Shown here one piece after another: positions 47,149-58,800 of a DNA stretch of 64,000 bases; within the stretch, counting starts at the first letter, position 1, and each line of letters starts with the position of its first letter. The DNA comes from Saxidomus purpurata (lineage: Eukaryota > Mollusca > Bivalvia > Venerida > Veneridae). The position numbers and the translations under genes were made by a program. Below the pieces are notes generated by a model. The model worked only from the letters and a program-made list of their open reading frames with translations, searched no databases and was not told where the DNA came from. The stretch is from the NCBI GenBank assembly GCA_022818135.1, contig JAFMSR010000006.1:38797538-38861537 (forward strand), written 5' to 3'.

Positions 47149-47229
47149 TTCACCTTTATGAAAAATCTAGGTCATGTTGACATTGCATTGTATACAGTTG
47201 GTAATGATTGTGAAAACTTGTGGAATGCA
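47149..47229 (+). CDS. candidate coding exon, 27 codons, unknown product
   Basis: Open segment between a good acceptor (tctgtcttttgtttaaaatatag) and a consensus donor GCA|gtaagtaa. It is 81 nt and phase 0 on both sides. Predicted peptide FTFMKNLGHVDIALYTVGND then CENLWNA. I do not recognise it. Chance is a real alternative: the open length is short, and the frame reads through the donor for eleven more codons. A compatible next segment is at 48365-48439. Confidence 0.22.
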
Positions 47230-47340
47230 GTAAGTAACAAGGTGAGCATCTTGGAGCAACTTTGAGCATTTCAGACATATTCTTGTGTAAATTCCTTTTC
47301 AATGAAAGATTTTATTTAAAAATAAAGAGTGACATACATG

Positions 47341-47526
47341 TACAGTCAAACCTGTGATCAAAGACCACTTTCTGGAAAAAGGTAAAGTGATCTTTGTTGA
47401 CAGGTGGTCTTTATTCACAGACGTGACTTCCCAATATTTTACATGGTGCATGATTTTCTCCTTGCTGGTCTTTACTCTCAGGATGGTCTGTATTTGGAGG
47501 TGGTCTTAAACAGAGGTTTTACTGTA
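47341..47526. mobile_element. Tc1/mariner-like MITE, ~186 bp
   Basis: Ends TACAGTCAAACCTGTGATCA then AAGACCAC, and (reverse complemented) TACAGTAAAACCTCTGTTTA then AGACCAC, with TA at both borders. Internal half-copies of TGGTCTTTATTCACAG are present. It shares the AAGACCAC block with 38081-38265. A decayed relative may lie at 51987-52142 (CAGTCAACCCTGGTAAC...GGTGGTTGTAAAAC). Confidence 0.65.
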
Positions 47527-47855
47527 TATTGTATAATTACTGTAGAGATATTTATATTTGCAAGTTGTTTAATTTGCAATATTCTGATTTTATATTTATT
47601 TATGAGATTTTGAATTCACAATCGAGCACTATTTTATATAATTCATAACCATTGGGTTTTTTTGCTTTTAAAGCAAGTGTGATGAATTTGTGAAGGGCTT
47701 CATTTGTGAAAATTGGCTCCACCTCTTTCCAGTTACCTGATATGTTTACAGGTAGGTTGTTGTTAGTCAGTTGCTCTGAAATTAAGATATTTAGAAATGT
47801 TTGTACTTTCAGACTTCCTAGCTTAAAGAATCCTTACTGAGATCAAAGTTCTGTA

Positions 47856-47895
47856 GTGTACTGTACAGTATTACTATACAGTACTACAGTACACA
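47856..47895. repeat. short imperfect palindrome GTGTACTGTACAGTA
   Basis: GTGTACTGTACAGTATTAC and TATACAGTACTACAGTACAC form a near-complete hairpin. Another GTACACAG lies just right of it. No function is assigned. Confidence 0.6.
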
Positions 47896-47926
47896 ACCAT
47901 ATTACAGTACACAGCAAAACTATAGG

Positions 47927-48005
47927 CTGTTGGTGTACAGACTGATCATGATCTGCACTCATTGCAAAGGTAGACTCACACTTGCAGCCACTAGGGTAAG
48001 GGTTA
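47927..48005 (-). repeat. dispersed repeat copy (GCAGATCATGATCAG), minus strand
   Basis: The reverse complement contains TTAACCCTTACCCTAGTGGC, ACCTTTGCAATGAGTGCAG and ATCATGATCAGTCTGTAC. It matches the + strand at 37537-37630 in the same order. Confidence 0.6.
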
Positions 48006-48364
48006 ATTACTTATCAATATTATTAAGAAGTGTTGCATGTATTATGTTCAGTTGATCTTTTCAACAATGTGTGAAATACCCAATGCATTATAATTGCAAG
48101 TGTACAGAATTCAGTCAGCAACATAGATTATATATGATTGCCCAGGGGTAGAATTATAAAGTGGATTGAATGTAATAGATGACCAGTTTATTAGCCTTGA
48201 TATTAAAAGGATTAAGATGTATTTGCCTGCTGGGGAAAAGTGAGATGTATTCTCTAGAAACTGTTGCAACTGTCAGTTGACTTCTAACAGTAATCTTTAT
48301 AAAAGTTGCTAACAGAGTGAATAGGTGGACAACAAATTGCACAAATTTTTTACTCTTTATACAG

Positions 48365-48439
48365 ACATACAGTGTGAAAGATGATGGCAGAAGACCACTG
48401 ATTCACCTGTTGTAGCTGAAGATCATCTGTGGACCAAAG
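48365..48439 (+). other. candidate exon (UTR or short coding end)
   Basis: Flanked by an acceptor (ttttactctttatacag) and a donor (CCAAAG|gtgaat). One frame is open for 16 codons (TYSVKDDGRRPLIHLL) and then meets TAG; the others stop earlier. It could be the 3' end of a transcript including 47149-47229 (phases agree) or a non-coding exon. Confidence 0.2.
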
Positions 48440-48818
48440 GTGAATATGCACTTCATTTATAAATGTTTTAGGAAACTTCATGTCATAATCAGATATGATC
48501 TGTGTAAAGGATTATAGGGTTGATTTGGAAACTTCAATAAAGTCTTCAGGGGAATCAAAGTGTTAAGTTACAAAACTCTTGCCTGAATTTGGGTTCTATT
48601 TCACAGTCATGTAAGAAATTTCATCAAAGTGTAGGATGTGTCTGTTGAGGAATCCCATGTGTTGGGGATAAGTTCATGGAGTTGCCAGAGGATTGTGTGT
48701 CAACCGCAAATAAATTGATGCCTGTTACTTTTGATCAGTTAGAACAGAAGATGTGTGCTGTTCCTTTCAAAACATTATCCTTCAGGGAGCATCTATCTCA
48801 ATGTTTTCAATGCTTTTT

Positions 48819-50307
48819 AGCTCACCTGGCTACGCCAGGGTGAGCTTTTCTGATCAATGATTGTCCGTCGTCCGTCGTACGTCGTCCGTCGTCCATCAAC
48901 ATTTTGATTTAAATGACATCTCCTCTGAAACCTCTAGGCCAATGTTGATAAAACTATGCAGGAATGTTCCTTGCATGAAGCTCTACCAAAATTGTTCAAA
49001 GAATTCAATTCCATGCAGAACTCTCGTTGCTATGGCAAAAAATAGGAAAAACTTTAAAAATCTTCTTCTCTGAAACCACAAGGCCTAGAGCTTAGATATT
49101 TGGCATGTAGCATTGTCTAGTGGACCTCTACCAAGATTGTTCAAATTATGACCCCCGGGTCAAAATTGACCCCGCACGGGTGGGCACTTAGTTTTTGCAT
49201 AGGCATATATAGGGAAAACTTTAAAAATCTTCTTGTCTGAAACCACAATACCTAGAGCTAAGATATTTGGCATGTAACATTTTCTAGTAGACCTCTACCA
49301 AGATTGTTCAAATTATGAGCCCCGGGTCAAAATTGACCCCGCGGGGGGTGGTCACTTAGTTTTGCATAGGAATATACAGGATAAACTTTAAAAATCTTCT
49401 TCTCTGAAACCACAAGGCCTAGAACTTAGATATTTGGCATGTAGCATTGGCCAGTGGACCTCTACCAAGATTGTTCAAATTATGAGCCCTGGATCAAAAT
49501 TGACCCCGCACAGGGGGTCACTTAGTTTTACATAGGCTTATATAGTAAAAACTTTAAAAATCTTCTTTGAAATCACAAGGCCTAGAGCTTAGATATTTGA
49601 CATGTAGCATTGTCTAGTGGACCTCTACCAAGATTGTTCAAATTATGACCCCCGGGTCAAAATTGACCCCGCGGGGGTGGTCACTTAGTTTTGCATAGGA
49701 ATATATAGGATAAACTTTAAAAATCTTCTTCTCTGAAACCACAAGGCCTAGAGCTTAGATATTTGGCATGTAGCATTGGCTAGTGAACCTCTACCAAGAT
49801 TGTTCAAATTATGACCCTCGGATCAAAATTGACCCCGCACACTTAGTTTTACATAGGCTTATATAGTAAAAACTTTAAAAATCTTCTTCTTTGAAACCAC
49901 AAGGCCTAGAGCTTAGATATTTGGCATGTAGCATTGGCTAGTGGACCTCTACCAAGCTTGTTCAAATTATGACCCCCCCGGTCAAAACTGACCCCGCACG
50001 GGGGGTCACTTAGTTTTACATAGGCTTATATAGGGAAAACTTTAAAAATCTTTTTCTCTGAAACCACAAGGCCTAGAGCATAGATATTTAGCATGTAGCA
50101 TTGCCTAGTAGACCTCTTCAAAGTTTGTTCAAATTATGCCCCTGGGGTCAAAATTGACAAAGCCTGAGGGGGGGGGGGGGAATCATTTGTTTTACAAAGG
50201 CGTATATAGGAAAACTTTTTTGGTATATAACATTATCTAGTGATCTTCCACCAGGCAAGTGGACTTGTACCAAGGTGAGCGATATAGGGCCATCTTGGCC
50301 CTCTTGT
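48819..50307 (+). mobile_element. hairpin-ended element, AGCTCACC subfamily, long copy
   Basis: The perfect 5' foldback AGCTCACCTGGC TAC GCCAGGGTGAGCT is followed by GTCCGTCGTCCGTCGTACGT. The core has ~7 repeats of ~170 bp (GAAACCACAAGGCCTAGAGC, TTTGGCATGTAGCATTG, TCAAAATTGACCCCGC). The 3' end is GGTGAGCGATATAGGGCC ATCTTGGCCC TCTTGTC. A run of 13 G occurs near 50168. Core and ends match 16082-16857, which has only three repeats, so copy number varies between insertions. The 70-codon frame at 48861-49073 is a translation of its left end. Confidence 0.88.
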
Positions 50308-50448
50308 CTTTTATTATATTCTTTATAGAAACTTTAAAGTGTGTTTTCAATGGTTAGATTAAGAATTCTCCAGTGACTTTTGTGAAACACAAACTAGGTT
50401 AAAACTTTGAGTTCTCTGAACTTACGTTTCTTCTGTTTATATTTTCAG

Positions 50449-50704
50449 GCGAAATGAAACAGTGGCATTCTGGGTAATAACTAACTAGTTTTGAAGAGAA
50501 AAATGCAAATTTGGGAAAACAACATCAAAGAGGGCCAAAGAAACCTCCAGTTTAATGTGCTATAAAAGCACATACAGGCCTTGGACTATATGAACTATAT
50601 GTGAGGAGGCAGTGTTAGGCTCTTTACATTGACCAGGGGCTTGATACCGTAATCTTGACGTCAATGCAGTCACACAGGGACATGCACACCATACAATGTT
50701 ACAG
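50449..50704 (+). other. candidate exon, copy 1 of a duplicated pair
   Basis: Acceptor tttatattttcag at 50448; donor TGTTACAG|gtaatg at 50705. The first ~30 bases (GAAACAGTGGCATTCTGGGT) and the last ~50 (CACACAGGGACATGCACACC, ATACAATGTTACAG), plus ~55 bases of the following intron, match the copy at 51713-51886. No frame is open throughout; the last ~75 nt read DQGLDTVILTSMQSHRDMHT then IQCYR. It looks like a UTR or decayed exon. Confidence 0.35.
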
Positions 50705-50890
50705 GTAATGTGCAGTTATACTTATTTTGACAATGGAAACAAAACAGATTAAATAACTAAGTCTGTAGTGATTAAGAACCATGACTCTACCTTGCCTATT
50801 TTTTTTAATTATTCCCCTTTGTTATATGTTTTGAAGCATAACTCCAAAAGTACTGAAGGGAATTACTTGAAACTTAATACATAGAGGATA

Positions 50891-51039
50891 ATTGTTGGTT
50901 TCGGTGTAAGATCACGTTATAATTTCACTGAGTGGGCACCAAAAGTGGTATTTTCACGAGTGGCGCAGCCACGAGTGAAAATAACTACTTTTGGTGTTCA
51001 CAAGTGAAATTAACGTGATATTACACCGATACCAACAAT
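50891..51039. repeat. 149-bp near-perfect palindrome (foldback element)
   Basis: Left arm ATTGTTGGTTTCGGTGTAAG, ATCACGTTATAATTTCACTG, CACCAAAAGTGG; right arm reads back CTACTTTTGGTG, AAGTGAAATTAACGTGAT, ATTACACCGATACCAACAAT. The centre is GTGGC GCA GCCAC at 50963-50975. Adjacent sequence to ~51340 contains a weaker second inverted pair (TTTATTTTATGGTT and AACATAAAATAAAG), so the whole 50891-51340 may be one composite element. Confidence 0.85.
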
Positions 51040-51138
51040 TTTTCTGTTTATTTTATGGTTAAAACTCTACTTTTATTGAGTTTGTTTCTGTAAAATAACG
51101 AAAATCGCGGGAAACGTCATCAGAAAAAATAGCACAAA

Positions 51139-51160
51139 TGACGTCATTTTAACGACGTCA
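51139..51160. promoter_or_regulatory. paired CRE-like TGACGTCA sites
   Basis: A perfect palindromic TGACGTCA (51139-51146), the consensus for CREB/ATF factors, lies 6 bp before CGACGTCA (51153-51160). They are within the foldback-rich segment, so they are probably carried by a mobile element. No promoter is demonstrated. Confidence 0.3.
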
Positions 51161-51712
51161 TCGTCGCATGGTTTTCAGCACTAATTACGTTCGGTATACT
51201 TTTTGACATTAAGCCGGGTTAAAGATTGCAGAAACAGTGAAAAATAAAAATGGTAATCCACTGTTTCAAAACTGTGGATTATCACTTTTATTTCACTGAG
51301 AAAACCCTATAATTCACTGGAAAACATAAAATAAAGTGATAGTATCTACCCAATATTTTCATAAATGCAAGACACAATAGCTTTCGTACACTGATTTCAT
51401 AGCTAAAAATAATCTGTCAGATATTGAAAGGGTCAATATTATAATAAAGAAGGAAAAAGGCGGGTGGTGCATTATAAGTTACGTTTAGTATATAAACATA
51501 AATTATGTACCGGTATAGTTTTTTAATTTAAAAAAAAGTATTTATTCATTGCACTCGATATGTTTATCATTTATTCATTGCAGATTCAAGTTGTGTTGAA
51601 TATATTGATTAAAACATACTTGTCACTTCATGTACTTTCGCACTGATACTTCTTTTGTTTTGTTTTCCAGCACCTATGGATGCTTTTATATACTCTTTAT
51701 TTCTATTTTCAG

Positions 51713-51886
51713 GTTAAATTAAACGGGCATTCTGGTAATAACTTACTACTTGTTGGGAGGCGAAGTACAGAGTGGTAGTATGCTTGGTTTATCTGCCTCA
51801 GAATCCGCTCTTTCCATTGATGGAAGGCTTGTTCATCTTGAAATCAATACAGCCACAGAGGACATGTACACTGTAGAATGTTACAG
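51713..51886 (+). CDS. candidate exon, copy 2, with possible start codon
   Basis: Acceptor tttctattttcag at 51712; donor TGTTACAG|gtaatg at 51887. From ATG at 51780 a frame of 35 codons plus two bases is open to the donor: MLGLSASESALSIDGRLVHL then EINTATEDMYTVECY. The other frames are closed. The C-terminal DMYTVECYR aligns with DMHTIQCYR in the copy at 50449-50704, so the frame may be conserved. There is only a faint likeness to kinesin-13 N-termini (DGRxH...TVEW), which I do not rely on. It may be the 5' coding exon of a gene downstream of the window. Confidence 0.33.
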
Positions 51887-52195
51887 GTAATGTGTAGTTG
51901 TAGTTAATTTGACATTGAAAACAAAAACAGATTCTAAAATAACATTGATAACCGTAGAGTATGGTGTTTATTCATATTGATATAGGCAGTCAACCCTGGT
52001 AACATAGATCATTTATGGAAGACCTGAAAACTGGTCTTAGTTTATAAGTGGTTTTCATTCACATGTGTTTTTACTCACATGTACATATCCCTTTTGATTT
52101 TGATTTTAAAATCTGTGAAGGTGGTTGTAAAACATTTATACCTTTTTTTTAGTTTGCATACATTAATTGTTTGCAGTTGTGTGTCTTTTATGTGA

Positions 52196-52480
52196 CAATT
52201 GTATTGCTATAAAAATAAATAAATATATGAATAAATAATTAAAATAAATAAAAATAAATGAATAAAACACAATAAAAATAAAGATATTTAATTAATTAAT
52301 TAATTGATTAATTGATTAATTAGATTTAATTTAAGGTTTTAAGATAATAAATAAAAACTAATATAAATGAATAATTGATAATAAAACTAAATTGATTAAT
52401 TGATCAATTAATTAATTAATTGATCAATTAATTATATTTAAATTAGGGTTTTAAGATATTAGCAATAAATAAAAACTGAA
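52196..52480. repeat. AT microsatellite (AATAAATAAA and ATTAATTGATTA)
   Basis: Runs of AAATAAATAAAAATAAATGA, then ATTAATTAATTAATTGATTA, then ATTAATTGATCAATTAATTA, with local palindromes. It is simple sequence, not coding. Confidence 0.9.
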
Positions 52481-52863
52481 ATGTAATATTACTAAAAAAA
52501 GGCACTACAATTTTCACATAGAAAATGCACACCTGAAACAGTTTCATCAGTAGATCAAGTTGTGTTAAAGATCACTTTGATAGTAAAGGTTATACCTAGG
52601 GCTCAAAATGTGATACAGGGTTATATACCAGTATTTCATGTATTACTCTGCCACATTGTCCAGTTGTTTTTATTATTGTTGAAAAAACTTCAACTACACA
52701 TTTAAGTCTCTGTCTGTCTGAGTTCATGGTGGTCCTAGGAAGGCAGTGTTTGCTTTTGTCAGCTTTTTGGGTTCATGGACAAAACATTTCAGGTGATTCT
52801 TTGTTGGGGCCCTAAGTCTAGTTCTCATAGGTTGGTCAGGTACACTTTGTTTTATTGTTTCTG
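52481..52863. other. non-coding, nothing recognised
   Basis: AT-rich spacer between the microsatellite and the 1.37-kb array. Confidence 0.4.
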
Positions 52864-55800
52864 TTAGTCTGTTTCAAGCTGGGGTATACCCAGCAGGCTT
52901 TCAAGTCCAGTCAAGTAGTCATGGCCGATGCCTTGCAAGGAAGTGGTTGAGGTAATAGAGGTAAAAGTGTTAGAAACTCGATGTTTTATGGTGCCATTGC
53001 AGTGTTTCTTAGAATTGCTGTTAAGACTTATCATTTTTGACCATAAGACAGTAGGGTAATTTGAGAACTGATTAAACCTCTCATTTCTCATAGAGTAGTA
53101 GGGTCATTTTAAGGATTGTTTAGGCAACTCATTTTGACAATAATATTTCATAAGGTTCATTTTAAAGGACTGTTCTGACCAATTCTTTTTATAAAAACTT
53201 CTTGTTGGTTATAAGATTCATATGAAGAGCAAGTCATTTTTTACAAAAGACTCTGTATGGAAGAAAGTTCATTTAAAGTACAGGTTTATGCCCATCATTT
53301 TCAACAAAAGCATAATACGTAACCAGTAATGGCTTTTGTGTACATGAGCCTTAGTTGGCGTTTGGTTTCTCATCTTTGAAAATTATTTATCTTTAACTTT
53401 GTTAAGCAACAAAATTTGAATATGTTAATATTTCATTTGTGCCTTTTTGTACAAATGATAGAAAATCTGAAACTAGCAAGCTTTTTGGGTTAGGCACAAA
53501 TTAAGTGCCTTAGAGAAAGATAGCTAGTGGTTAGCATCTTATAAACTGTGTGCACAAAAATAATGTGATTGTTTTTAGGTCAGTCAGTGTACAAATGTTT
53601 TGATCTTTTGTTAATTTTTTTTAAATGTAGAGATATTTGTAGGTCTGTAATCTCGATCCTTGCTTTTGCTGTTTTTTTTTTTGTCATCCCTTGAATACTC
53701 CATCTGAATGTGCTTTATGGTAAGTCTGTCTTCAAGTTGGCTATGCCAAGCAGGCTTCCTAGGTTAGGCACAAATTTAATATCTTGGTAACAGGTTTTAA
53801 ACTGAGATATACCCAGTAGGCTGTCCAGTATATTCATTTTCCATTATCTTAGTGCTTTGAAAAGAGAAAGCAAGTGGTTGAGATTATGTATAAAATAGTC
53901 AAATGGCAAGATAATTTAATTGTTTCAGACACTAAAGCATTTATGCCATTTGAATACTCCTGTTAGGACAATTTTAGGCAAATCATTTTTAACAAAAGCT
54001 TCACATTAACCAGTAGGATCATTTAGAGGACTGTTTCGGCCAATCATTTTTAACAAAAATTTCTGTCAAGACAAAACCTTGGTAAAGATAAATTTTCTTT
54101 AAGTACCATTTTGGCCAATCATTTTTGACAAAACATTCTGTTAAGCTGCAAATTTGTTTCATTATAAGGACTGACCTAAAAACTGATTAACAAAGTGTTT
54201 TCTTAAAAAAGGATTTAACATATGCTTGGAAAGAGTTATTCTGTCTAAAAAGATGTTTAAAAGTAGGCATTTTATGTAAATGTACAAGTTTAAAACAGTT
54301 CCATTTACTTCAATATCAGTTCAGAATGTTATGCATTTCATTTGTACAATGTAGTCAGTACTTCTTTAACACTTATTTGTGACTAAATGGGTTTCCTGCT
54401 TAATATGTGTTAAATATTTTTGACATGCTCAACACAAATGGTAAAGCCTTTACATCCCCTTAATTTCATTGTAAGGCTTATTCATGCAACTTATTTTTGA
54501 CAAAAACTTCTCATAGGTAATAAGGTTCATTTTAAGGGACTGTTCTAACTTATTGTTTATAACAAAAACTTCTTGTAGTTGAGAAAGTTCATAATAAGGC
54601 CAAGTCATTTTTTACAAAAAGATCCTGTAAGGAATATAATTCATTTTAAGGACAGTTTATTCCAATCATTTTCATCAAAATCATACTATGTAACAAGTAA
54701 TGGCTTTTGTGTACATGAGCCTTAATTGGCCTTTGGTTTCTCATCATTGAAAATTATTCATCTTCAACTTTGATTAGCAACAAAATTTTAATATGGTAAT
54801 ATTTCATTTGTGCCTTTTTGTACAAATATTAGGAAATCTAAAACTAGCAAACTTTTTGGGTTAGGCACAAGTTAAGTGCCTTAGAGAAAGATAGCTAGTG
54901 GTTAGCATCTTATAAACTGTGTGCACAAAAATAATGTGATGGTTTTTAGGTCAGTCAGTGTACAAATGTTTTGATCTTTTGTTAAAATTTTTTAAAATGT
55001 AGAGATATTTGTAGGTCTGTAATCTCGATCCTTGCTTTTGCTGTTTTTTTTTTGTCATCCCTTAAATACTCCATCTGAATGTGCTTTATGGTAAGTCTGT
55101 CTTCAAGCTGGCTATGCCAAGCAGGCTTCCTAGGTTAGGCACAAATTTAATATCTTGGTAACAGGTTTTAAACTGAGATATACCCAGTAGGCTGTCCAGT
55201 ATATTCATTTTCCATTATCTTAGTACTTTGAAGAGAGAAAGCAAGTGGTTGAGATTATATATAAAATAGTCAAATGGCAAGATAATTTAATTGTTTCAGA
55301 CACTAAAGCATTTATGCCATTTGATAACTCCTGTTAGGACAATTTTAGGCAAATCATTTTTAACAAAAGCTTCACATGAACCAGTAGGATCATTTAGAGT
55401 AGTGTTTCGGCCAATCATTTTTAACAAAAATTTCTGTCAAGACAAAACCTTGGTAAAGATAAATTTTCTTTAAGTACCATTTTGGCCAATTATTTTTGAC
55501 AAAACATTCTGTTAAGCTGCAAGTTTGTTTCATTATAAGGACTGACCTAAAAACTGATTAACAAAGTGTTTTCTTAAAAAAGGATTTAATATATGCTTGG
55601 AAAGAGTTATTCTGTCTAAAAAGATGTTTAAAAGTAGGCATTTTATGTAAATGTACAAGTTTAAAACAGTTCCATTTACTTCAATATCAGTTCAGAATGT
55701 TATGCATTTCATTTGTACAATGTAGTCAGTAATTAGGTCTTAACACTTATTTGTGACTAAATGGGTTTCCTGCTTAATATGTGTTAAATATTTTTGACAT

Positions 55801-58800
55801 GCTCAACACAAATGGCAAAGCCTTTACATCCCCTTAATTTCATTGTAAGGATTATTCATGCAACTTATTTTTGACAAAAACTTCTCATAGGGTATAATGT
55901 TCATTTTAAGGGACTGTTCTAACTTATTGTTTATGACAAAGAATTCTTGTAGTTTAGAAAGTTCATGCTAAGGCCAAGTCATTTTTTACAAAAATATCCT
56001 GTAAGGAATATAATTCATTTTAAGGACAGTTTATTCCAATCATTTTCATCAAAATCATACTATGTAACCAGTAATGGCTTTTGTGTACATGAGCCTTAAT
56101 TGGCCTTTGGTTTCTCATCATTGAAAATTATTCATCTTCAACTTTGATTAGCAACAAAATTTTAATATGGTAATATTTCATTTGTGCCTTTTTGTACAAA
56201 TATTAGGAAATCTAAAACTAGCAAACTTTTTGGGTTAGGCACAAGTTAAGTGCCTTAGAGAAAGATAGCTAGTGGTTAGCATCTTATAAACTGTGTGCAC
56301 AAAAATAATGTGATGGTTTTTAGGTCAGTCAGTGTACAAATGTTTTGATCTTTTGTTAATTTTTTTTAAATGTAGAGATATTTGTAGGTCTGTAATCTCG
56401 ATCCTTGCTTTTGCTGTTTTTTTTTTTGTCACCCCCTGAATACTCCATCTGAATGTGCTTTATGGTAAGTCTGTCTTCAAGCTGGCTATGCCAAGCAGGC
56501 TTCCTAGGTTAGGCACAAATTTAATATCTTGGTAACAGGTTTTAAACTGAGATATACCCAGTAGGCTGTCCAGTATATTCATTTTCCATTATCTTAGTAC
56601 TTTGAAGAGAGAAAGCAAGTGGTTGAGATTATATATAAAATAGTCAAATGGCAAGATAATTTAATTGTTTCAGACACTAAAGCATTTATGCCATTTGATA
56701 ACTCCTGTTAGGACAATTTTAGGCAAATCATTTTTAACAAAAGCTTCACATGAACCAGTAGGATCATTTAGAGTAGTGTTTCGGCCAATCATTTTTAACA
56801 AAAATTTCTGTCAAGACAAAACCTTGGTTAAGATAAATTTTCTTTAAGTACCATTTTGGCCAATTATTTTTGACAAAACATTCTGTTAAGCTGCAAGTTT
56901 GTTTCATTATAAGGACTGACCTAAAAACTGATTAACAAAGTGTTTTCTTAAAAAAGGATTTAATATATGCTTGGAAAGAGTTATTCTGTCTAAAAAGATG
57001 TTTAAAAGTAGGCATTTTATGTAAATGTACAAGTTTAAAACAGTTCCATTTACTTCAATATCAGTTCAGAATGTTATGCATTTCATTTGTACAATGTAGT
57101 CAGTAATTAGGTCTTAACACTTATTTGTGACTAAATGGGTTTCCTGCTTAATATGTGTTAAATATTTTTGACATGCTCAACACAAATGGCAAAGCCTTTA
57201 CATCCCCTTAATTTCATTGTAAGGATTATTCATGCAACTTATTTTTGACAAAAACTTCTCATAGGTAATAAGGTTCACTTTAAGGGACTGTTCTGACTTA
57301 TTGTTTATAACAAAAACTCCTTGTAGTTGAGAAAGTTCATAATAAGGCCAAGTCATTTTTTACAAAAAGATCCTGTAAGGAATATAATTCATTTTAAGGA
57401 CAGTTTATTCCAATCATTTTCATCAAAATCATACTATGTAACAAGTAATGGCTTTTGTGTACATGAGCCTTAATTGGCCTTTGGTTTCTCATCATTGAAA
57501 ATTATTCATCTTCAACTTTGATTAGCAACAAAATTTTGATATGGTAATATTTCATTTGTGCCTTTTTGTACAAATATTAGAAAATCTAAAACTAGCAAAC
57601 TTTTTGGGTTAGGCACAAGTTAAGTGCCTTAGAGAAAGATAGCTAGTGGTTAGCATCTTATAAACTGTGTGCACAAAAATAATGTGATGGTTTTTAGGTC
57701 AGTCAGTGTACAAATGTTTTGATCTTTTGTAAAAAAAAATTTAGAAATGTAGAGATATTTGTAGGTCTGTAATCTCGATCCTTGCTTTTGCTGTTTTTTT
57801 TTGTCATCCCTTGAATACTCCATCTGAATGTGCTTTATGGTAAGTCTGTCTTCAAGTTGGCTATGCCAAGCAGGCTTCCTAGGTTAGGCACAAATTTAAT
57901 ATCTTGGTAACAGGTTTTAAACTGAGATATACCCAGTAAGCTGTCCAGTATATTCATTTTCCATTATCTTAGTGCTTTGAAAAGAGAAAGCAAGTGGTTG
58001 AGATTATATATATAATAGTCAAATGGCAAGATAATTTAATTGTTTCAGACACTAAAGCATTTATGCCATTTGATAACTCCTGTTAGGACAATTTTAGGCA
58101 AATCATTTTTAACAAAAGCTTCACATGAACCAGTATGATCATTTAGAGGACTGTTTCGGCCAATCATTTTTGATAAAAATTTCTGTCAAGACAAAACCTT
58201 GGTTAAGATAAATTTTCTTTAAGTACCATTTTGGCCAATCATTTTTGACAAAAAATTCTGTTAAGCTGCAAATTTGTTTCATTATAAGGACTGACCTAAA
58301 AACTGATTAACAAAGTGTTTTCTTAAAAAAGGATTTAACATATGCTTGGAAAGAGTTATTCTGTCTAAAAAGATGTTTAAAAGTAGGCATTTTTTGTACA
58401 AGTTTAAAACAGTTCCATTTACTTCAATATCAGTTCAGAATGTTATGCATTTCATTTGTACAATGTAGTCAGTAACTAGGTCTTAACACTTATTTGTGAC
58501 TAAATGGGTTTCCTGCTTAATATGTGTTAAATATTTTTGACATGCTCAACACAAATGGTAAAGCCTTTACATCCCCTTAATTTCATTGTAAGGATTATTC
58601 ATGCAACTTATTTTTGACAAAAACTTCTCATAGGGTATAATGTTCATTTTAAGGGACTGTTCTAACTTATTGTTTATGACAAAGAATTCTTGTAGTTTAG
58701 AAAGTTCATGCTAAGGCCAAGTCATTTTTTACAAAAATATCCTGTAAGGAATATAATTCATTTTAAGGACAGTTTATTCCAATCATTTTCATCAAAATCA

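Noticed and set aside
51780..51886. Identification of the exon as a kinesin-13 N-terminus
   Set aside because: Only a loose DGR...TVE likeness with a gap; too short to support a family call.
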